Position numbers and translations under genes: made by a program. From Flavobacterium hiemivividum (GTDB taxonomy: Bacteria; Bacteroidota; Bacteroidia; Flavobacteriales; Flavobacteriaceae), in assembly GCF_004349145.1 (NCBI RefSeq), contig NZ_SMFO01000006.1:1-64000 (forward strand): a DNA stretch of 64,000 nt. Direction: 5' to 3'. The notes below the pieces were generated by a model. It was not told the DNA's origin. It saw only the letters and a list, made by a program, of their open reading frames with translations, and ran no database searches. Shown piece after piece: positions 58,633 through 64,000 of this stretch (within the stretch, counting starts at the first letter, position 1; every line of letters starts with the position of its first letter).

Positions 58633-60900
58633 TTAGTTTTTAGTTTGTTGTTGCGCTTTGTCTCTTATTCCCCAATTTTTATTGGGTTTATTCCCCATAA
58701 CAAAATGCAACGTACCGCCTTTTAAAATATCTTGATGTGACAATGTCGTTTTATTAAAAGGTTTTCCGTTTAATGTAGCTGATTGTATGTAGAAATTATT
58801 ATGCGAAACATGTTTAGCTTCAATCACAAACGTTTTATTTTCTGGAAGATTAATAGTTGATTTTTCGAAAATTGGACTTCCTATTTCATACTCGCCCGAA
58901 GCAGGATTCATAGGATATAAACCAATAGAACTCAAAACGTACCAAGCACTCATTTGTCCGCAGTCTTCATTACCACTTAATCCATTTGGCGTTGTATTGT
59001 ATTGGGTATCCATAATATGACGCGCCCAATATTGTGTACGCCAAGGTTGATTAGCATGATTGAACATATAAGCGATGTGGTGACTCGGTTCGTTACCATG
59101 CGCATATTGACCAATAAGTCCTGTAATATCAGCAGAAACATTATCACCTGTAATTTCAGAACTCTCTGTGAATAGTTTTTCTAAACGACCTGCAAATTGC
59201 TCGTTACCACCATGAATTTCAATTAAATTATCCACTGCATGCGGTACAAACCAACTGTGTTGCCAAGCGTTACCTTCAGTATAATCAGTTTGTTCTCTAT
59301 GGTTCGAATGTTTAGGATCGAAAGGTGTATTCCACGATTTTCCATCAACTGATTTTCCGCGCATAAACCCACTTTCATTATCAAAAAGATGTTGGTATGC
59401 TTTAGATCGATTTAAGAAATACTGATAATCAGCCTCTTTACCTAGTTCTTTGGCCATTTGAGCCACACACCAATCATCATAAGCATATTCTAAAGTAATA
59501 GTAACTGATTCATCTATTAAACTATAAGGTATAAACCCGTATTTTTTATAATAGATAAGTCCTCGGTCGTTTTTCATCATGGTGTTTTTCATCGCTTCAA
59601 AAGCTTTTTCAGCATCAAAGCCACGAATTCCTTTTTTATATGCTTCTACAATTACTGGAATCGAATGATATCCTGTCATCGTGTTAGTTTCGTTTCCGTA
59701 TAATGTCCAAACCGGTAATGTTTTTTTAGTTTCGTAATAGGCTAACATCGAATTAACAATATCAGAAACTCTATCAGGAGCAATTAGCGTTAACAAAGGA
59801 TGCTCCGCTCTAAAGGTGTCCCAAAGTGAAAGTGTCGAATAAGCCGTGTAATTCTTGGCAGTGACAATACTGTCCTTTTCTAATCTAAACTGTCCGTTTT
59901 TATCACTAAAAGTTACTGGCGCTACTTGTGCATGGTATAATGCAGTGTAAAATATAGTTTTTAAAGAATCTACCGGAGTCTCGACAACAATGTGCGATAA
60001 AGCCGAATTCCATAATTTATTAGCCGCTTTCTTCGTGTCTTCAAAAGTAGCGTCTGCTGGATCTAAATTGTCTTTGGCATTAGCTACACTTACAGAAGAA
60101 AGGGCTACTTGAACGTTTAACTCCTTAGTATTAGCAGCGTCAAAAAATAATTGTGCCGAAGTCTTAGGTGCTTTGACTGAAGCTTCTTTGGTAATTTCAC
60201 CACTTTGATACAAATTATGAGTTGCTATTGGTTTTGAAAATTTGGCAACAAAAAATACTTTTTGGTTGTTAGCCCAACCTTTGCTGTGACGGTAACCGCT
60301 TATCGTATAATCATCTTCTACTTTTAAGGAAGTTTCAACAGCTTTATCCCAGTTGATGGCAAACCCTAAATCAATAGCTACCGCTTGTTTATCACCTTCT
60401 TTAAAGGTGTATTTATGAAAAGCAGTTCTTGTCGAAGTAGTAAGTTCTACATTAACATTGTGGTCTTCTAAGAAAACTTGATAGTAACCTGGGGTCGCTT
60501 TTTCGTTTTTATGGCTGTAAGACGATTTGTAAGCGATGCTATCTCGCGAAGTTGCCTTTACAGATAAATCTACTTCTTTGTTTACTGGCATAAAAATAAT
60601 ATCAGCTAGATCTCCAATACCCGTTCCGCTCAAGCTCAAATGACTGAAACCAATCGCTACATCATCTGAATAGTGGTAACCTGAACACCAGTCCCAAGCA
60701 CTCACTCCGTTTACCGGACTTACTTGTAACATTCCAAAAGGAACAGTCGCACCTGGATAGGTATGTCCGTGTCCTCCGGTTCCAATAAATGGATCCACAT
60801 AACTACTTAGGTCTGTAATCTCATTCCCTTTTTCTTCTGCAGTTTTATTACAGCTTATTAGTAGAGCAGCGGCTAGAATAATTAGATACTTATTTTTCAT
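58633..60900 (-). CDS. GH92 alpha-mannosidase D (canonical)
   Basis: The 755-aa lipoprotein (LLISC) is closely related to GH92 C. It has YVDPFIGTGGHGHTYPGATV, the acid motif YAHGNEPSHHIAYMFNH and the base motif GNEDCGQMSAWYVLSSIGLY. It is the first gene of the 12-gene operon running to 40471. The four GH92 genes differ in sequence and so probably cover different alpha-mannose linkages of high-mannose glycans. Confidence 0.93.
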   Translation of the reverse strand: MKNKYLIILAAALLISCNKTAEEKGNEITDLSSYVDPFIGTGGHGHTYPGATVPFGMLQVSPVNGVSAWDWCSGYHYSDDVAIGFSHLSLSGTGIGDLADIIFMPVNKEVDLSVKATSRDSIAYKSSYSHKNEKATPGYYQVFLEDHNVNVELTTSTRTAFHKYTFKEGDKQAVAIDLGFAINWDKAVETSLKVEDDYTISGYRHSKGWANNQKVFFVAKFSKPIATHNLYQSGEITKEASVKAPKTSAQLFFDAANTKELNVQVALSSVSVANAKDNLDPADATFEDTKKAANKLWNSALSHIVVETPVDSLKTIFYTALYHAQVAPVTFSDKNGQFRLEKDSIVTAKNYTAYSTLSLWDTFRAEHPLLTLIAPDRVSDIVNSMLAYYETKKTLPVWTLYGNETNTMTGYHSIPVIVEAYKKGIRGFDAEKAFEAMKNTMMKNDRGLIYYKKYGFIPYSLIDESVTITLEYAYDDWCVAQMAKELGKEADYQYFLNRSKAYQHLFDNESGFMRGKSVDGKSWNTPFDPKHSNHREQTDYTEGNAWQHSWFVPHAVDNLIEIHGGNEQFAGRLEKLFTESSEITGDNVSADITGLIGQYAHGNEPSHHIAYMFNHANQPWRTQYWARHIMDTQYNTTPNGLSGNEDCGQMSAWYVLSSIGLYPMNPASGEYEIGSPIFEKSTINLPENKTFVIEAKHVSHNNFYIQSATLNGKPFNKTTLSHQDILKGGTLHFVMGNKPNKNWGIRDKAQQQTKN

Positions 60901-61125
60901 GATTCTATTTTAATCTGATTTATTAAATGCTTCTTGTGTATAAAAATTCTAAAATAATAATGAAACTATTAGCTATTCCTGCTTCTCGGGTGATAAGCGT
61001 TTTTTAGCAAAAAATAAATTCAAAATAACTTCAATTGATAAATTTTCATAAATTTAGCCGAAATTAAAATAAATTTAGACGTACGACACCTTAAGTCTCC
61101 TGAACATCATAAAAAATATTTTTTA

Positions 61126-62184
61126 ATGAACTATACATCTAATCGATTACACAAAATATCGTTTTGGCATCACATTATTTTTTGGTCTGTCTATTTTCTT
61201 TTCAATACTTTTAGATGGGGAAGTTACTTTAATGACTACTTATATTCTTTAAAAACAAATCTTCTGGGATTCCCTATTCATATTATTTTATGTTATTTCA
61301 ATATTTATTTCCTGATGCCAAAATTCTTGTTCAACAGAAAATATTTTTTGTATTTAATTCTAATGATATCTGCGCTTTTTTTAATGGTGGTTATCAAGTT
61401 TAATCTTACTTATTTCTTAATAAGCACTAATGTCTGGCCCGAGGGACCGCACACCATAACCAAGCTATCATTAAATTACAGTATTGATATGATGTTGGGC
61501 GAGCTGTATGTCATCACTTTTGTTACCGCCATTAAAGTAACCTTAGATTTTCTTAAAGAACATAAAAGGGTTGCCGATCTTGAAAAAGCCCAATTAGAAA
61601 CAGAACTACTGTTTTTAAAATCACAGATATCCCCACACTTTTTCTTCAACACACTCAATAACATTCACTCCTTAGCGCTCGAAAAGTCTAACAAAACACC
61701 AAAAATTATTTTAAAGCTTTCAGAGTTAATGCGATACCTACTTTATGAAACAAAACTAGAACGACAATCTTTAGAGAATGAAATACTTTGCATTCAGAAT
61801 TATTTAGATTTAGAAAAAATTCGCCATGATGATTTATTGCGTATCAATATGACTATTTCGGGTGATATATTGGATAAGGAAATAGCGCCCATTTTATTGC
61901 TGACTTTTGTCGAAAACGCCTTCAAACATGGCGTAAATAAAAACATCGGAATTGTTAAAATCGATATTGACTTTACTATCATTAAAAATTTCCTTTACTT
62001 TACCATTACAAATCCACTACCTGCCGTATCACAGATCAAGAGCAGTCTAGATCAATCTAGCGGAATAGGCTTGGAAAACGTAAAAAAAAGATTAATATTA
62101 GGCTACGATCAGCAAGAATATGATCTTAAAATAAGTACTGATAATAACATATTTACCGTCATATTAAAAATAAAAGTAAGTTAA
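61126..62184 (+). CDS. LytS/His_kinase-family sensor kinase
   Basis: The 352-aa protein has four hydrophobic spans (about 15-140), a coiled linker, the His_kinase domain with H171 in ISPHFFFNTLNNIHSLAL, and an HATPase domain (FVENAFKHGVNKNIG, SGIGLENVKKRL). This is the usual partner of LytTR response regulators and the gene lies 54 bp upstream of one. It is divergent from the GH92-led operon and convergent with the SusCD operon, so it is the likely local regulator of the PUL. The ligand is not evident; no periplasmic sensor domain of size is seen. Confidence 0.9.
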   Translation: MNYTSNRLHKISFWHHIIFWSVYFLFNTFRWGSYFNDYLYSLKTNLLGFPIHIILCYFNIYFLMPKFLFNRKYFLYLILMISALFLMVVIKFNLTYFLISTNVWPEGPHTITKLSLNYSIDMMLGELYVITFVTAIKVTLDFLKEHKRVADLEKAQLETELLFLKSQISPHFFFNTLNNIHSLALEKSNKTPKIILKLSELMRYLLYETKLERQSLENEILCIQNYLDLEKIRHDDLLRINMTISGDILDKEIAPILLLTFVENAFKHGVNKNIGIVKIDIDFTIIKNFLYFTITNPLPAVSQIKSSLDQSSGIGLENVKKRLILGYDQQEYDLKISTDNNIFTVILKIKVS

Positions 62185-62238
62185 AGAGTATACCGTTATT
62201 TCACATAGATTAGGCTCTCATTTTTTAAATTAATACGT

Positions 62239-62949
62239 ATGAAACTTAAATTTTTAATTATTGACGACGAGCCATTAGCTGTTAATGTCATCAAGAATTA
62301 TTTACAACAAATAGAAAACGCTGAAATAGTAGCGACTTTTAATAATGCTATTGATGGATTGAATTTTTTAAATAACAATACTGTTGATGTAATCTTCCTT
62401 GATATTAATATGCCTATTTTGGATGGACTAAATTTTATTAAAAGTTTAAAAGAACCACCTCTAATCATCATTACAAGTGCCTACACCGAGTATGCATCTG
62501 AGAGTTTTAACCTTGACGTTCTTGATTATTTAGTAAAACCAATAGAGTTCCCAAGGTTCATGAAGGCTTTAAACAAAGTATATAGCCGTTTAGAAAGCAA
62601 CAAAGTTGCAGTAGACACTAATAAAAAACGTCCCTTTATTTTCATTAAAATCGATAAGAAAAAAATGAAGAAGATTTTTTTAGACGAAATATTAGTTATC
62701 GAATGCCTTAAAGACTATTTAAAAATAAATACCATCAATGGTAAATTTCTTATTCACAGCACCCTATCTGATTTTACAGACCAACTGCCGTCTGGAGAGT
62801 TCATAAGAATTCACCGATCGTACACGATTGCCATTAATAAAATTGATACTGTAGAAGGTAACAGCCTTGAAATAGATGGAATGCGCTACACCATTGGAAG
62901 ATCGTATCTGGAAGAGGTCAAGGAAACGATTTTAAATTCTTCTCTTTAA
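62239..62949 (+). CDS. LytTR-family response regulator
   Basis: The 236-aa protein has a receiver (DD at 9-10, phospho-acceptor D55 in VIFLDINMPI, Lys in YLVKPIEF) and a LytTR DNA-binding domain (about 135-232; FIFIKIDKKKMKKIFLDEIL, FIRIHRSYTIAINKID). It forms a two-component pair with the gene before it. LytTR proteins bind direct repeats; the ACTGGT direct repeat at 25238 and 40121 is a candidate target, but its 10-bp spacing is shorter than usual LytTR sites, so this is open. Confidence 0.92.
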   Translation: MKLKFLIIDDEPLAVNVIKNYLQQIENAEIVATFNNAIDGLNFLNNNTVDVIFLDINMPILDGLNFIKSLKEPPLIIITSAYTEYASESFNLDVLDYLVKPIEFPRFMKALNKVYSRLESNKVAVDTNKKRPFIFIKIDKKKMKKIFLDEILVIECLKDYLKINTINGKFLIHSTLSDFTDQLPSGEFIRIHRSYTIAINKIDTVEGNSLEIDGMRYTIGRSYLEEVKETILNSSL

Positions 62950-62994
62950 TTCTACAAGACGATTCTATTAATTCATTTACTTTATAAATCATCC

Positions 62995-63028
62995 AAAAAA
63001 AAACAGCAATTAATTGCTGTTTTTTTTT
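62995..63028. terminator. Terminator after the LytTR gene
   Basis: CAGCAATTAATTGCTG (63004-63019) is a palindrome flanked by A-run and T-run, giving a full bidirectional hairpin. It lies 46 bp after the LytTR stop. Confidence 0.85.
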
Positions 63029-63074
63029 AGCCCCTATGTCTTATTTCCACTTTAGTGATAATTTTCAAACACAA

Positions 63075-63105
63075 AAACACTTGCAAATTAGAGATGCAAG
63101 TGTTT
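63075..63105. terminator. Second hairpin between convergent LytTR and SusD genes
   Basis: AAACACTTGCA (63075-63085) pairs with TGCAAGTGTTT (63095-63105). Confidence 0.65.
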
Positions 63106-63135
63106 AAATATTTTAACTCGATCTTCTGAAAATGA

Positions 63136-63173
63136 GAAGAAGTTTTATGAAACTAATTTCATAAAACTTCTTC
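63136..63173. terminator. 17-bp hairpin downstream of SusD
   Basis: GAAGAAGTTTTATGAAA (63136-63152) pairs perfectly with TTTCATAAAACTTCTTC (63157-63173), with a 4-nt loop. It lies 66 bp past the SusD stop (minus strand) and probably ends the SusCD transcript. Confidence 0.7.
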
Positions 63174-63239
63174 AAATTCAATACATAGCAACTTAGAAAA
63201 GCTAGTATGTATTTTTAATAATTATCTATAAAAACTAAC

Positions 63240-64000
63240 TTACTGTTGTTTTGCCCACCACAATGGAGTAAATACAGAATCAGGACCACCTAATTTACCT
63301 AAAGCTTGCTGATATCCACCGGGAATATTACTACCAAAGTTAGAAGGATATTTTAAACGCTGTCCATAAAACTTAATACTGTTAGTCATGTAATTAGCCG
63401 TTGTTAAAGCAGGCATGTCTGTCAACGGCGTTTCAATAGCTGGGTTTTCGAAAAATGGCAAACCAAGTCTTCTATGATCACTCCAAGTTTCTAATGGCAA
63501 CCATGGCGTTTGAGCAATAAACTTCTGAGTTATAATCTTAGTCAAAAGGTCATTTTTCACAGTTCCATTTTTATATATATTATTTACAGGATACTTCATG
63601 TTATAAGTTCCTGTAGCATTAGTATATCCATCTTTAAACGTCATTACTACTGTTGCTGGTGGCTCTGCTGTATGTCCCCAACTAACAGAAGTTCCAACTC
63701 TGCTGTAATCTTGCGAAGCCAAATAAGTACTTAATTGTCCCGAAACACCATTGTAAGCAAAACTAGCAGCAATTCCTTGCTCGTAAGCAGATTGTCCGCT
63801 CATAGGTACACTCCAACCTCTTACTGCTGCTTCAGCAATTAAGAAATAAGATTCCCATGACGCAAAGAAAATTCTTTTATTAGAGCTATTTCTATATTTG
63901 TTGGCTAAACGAGGTAATGTCCCTGTGTAGGCATAAATATTATTTTTAACTCCTTTAGCTCCCCAATTTCCACCAACATAAGCATTCCAACTGTAAGCAG
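63240..64000 (-). CDS. susD: SusD/RagB-family outer-membrane glycan-binding lipoprotein, C-terminal part
   Basis: The reading frame is open from the window edge at 64000 to the stop at 63240-63242, with about 253 residues visible. It shows SusD-family features: RIFFASWESYFLIAEAAVRG (the conserved TPR-like helix), ending with KLGGPDSVFTPLWWAKQQ. The N-terminus and its SusC partner are outside. SusD proteins cap a SusC TonB transporter and bind glycan at the surface. Here it should import N-glycan-derived oligosaccharides. A run of hairpins separates it from the LytTR gene. Confidence 0.88.
   Translation of the reverse strand, partial: AYSWNAYVGGNWGAKGVKNNIYAYTGTLPRLANKYRNSSNKRIFFASWESYFLIAEAAVRGWSVPMSGQSAYEQGIAASFAYNGVSGQLSTYLASQDYSRVGTSVSWGHTAEPPATVVMTFKDGYTNATGTYNMKYPVNNIYKNGTVKNDLLTKIITQKFIAQTPWLPLETWSDHRRLGLPFFENPAIETPLTDMPALTTANYMTNSIKFYGQRLKYPSNFGSNIPGGYQQALGKLGGPDSVFTPLWWAKQQ

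Noticed and set aside
60901..61125. A third copy of the 17-bp operator upstream of the GH92-led operon
   Set aside because: I looked for ACTGGT/ACCAGT in this interval and found none, so the motif is not extended to that operon.

Overview
The window looks like a chromosome segment of a marine or soil Flavobacteriaceae (Flavobacterium-like) bacterium. The support is a low G+C content, TAnnTTTG-type -7 promoter boxes, many SusD/GH lipoproteins, a type IX secretion (T9SS) C-terminal sorting domain, a 'grasp-with-spasm' RiPP locus, and the AGACCTG...CAGGTCT palindrome that I recall from Flavobacterium genomes.

The window has two halves. The left half (1 to about 24,960) is a mosaic accessory region. 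It starts with the end of an IS21-family element that has cut into a graspetide-type RiPP locus: SPASM maturase gwsS (3' truncated), a small overlapping ORF, ATP-grasp ligase gwsG, three intact precursor peptides, two decayed precursor copies, and an outer-membrane beta-barrel protein, all on the minus strand. Next come a decayed second IS21 end, a TPR/HisKA_3 sensor kinase, a small lipoprotein, a divergent LuxR-class response regulator, an IS3 remnant and a deletion scar joining two unrelated gene fragments. The plus strand then carries a T9SS-secreted repeat protein, a decayed RHS-like gene, and two large RHS/YD-repeat proteins. The second RHS protein has eight 276-bp tandem repeats, a variable C-terminal toxin-like domain with a histidine-rich metal-site-like motif, and an overlapping candidate immunity lipoprotein. 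A tRNA 3'-end scar at about 24,933-24,955 is a plausible island boundary.

The right half (25,238-64,000) is a large, well-preserved polysaccharide-utilisation locus whose content points to host-type N-glycans. It encodes a PNGase F-like amidase, four GH92 mannosidases, three GH20 hexosaminidases, a GH29 fucosidase, two GH2 enzymes, a GH27 enzyme, a GH123-like enzyme, a GH18 enzyme, a sulfatase, a GH130 phosphorylase next to an SSS symporter, a CBM9-like protein, a GHL10-like protein, a LytS/LytTR two-component pair and the end of a SusD gene. Expected flow: SusCD and surface enzymes bind and release glycan, periplasmic exo-enzymes trim it, and the symporter imports a core disaccharide for cytoplasmic phosphorolysis by GH130. 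Two convergent operons (25,471-31,317 plus; 39,975-31,415 minus) share an identical 17-bp operator placed 22 nt upstream of an identical TATTTTTG box. The third operon (60,900-40,471 minus) holds 12 tightly packed genes. One of its GH92 proteins has Gln in place of the general-acid Glu, a change known from mannosyl-phosphate-uncapping GH92 enzymes.
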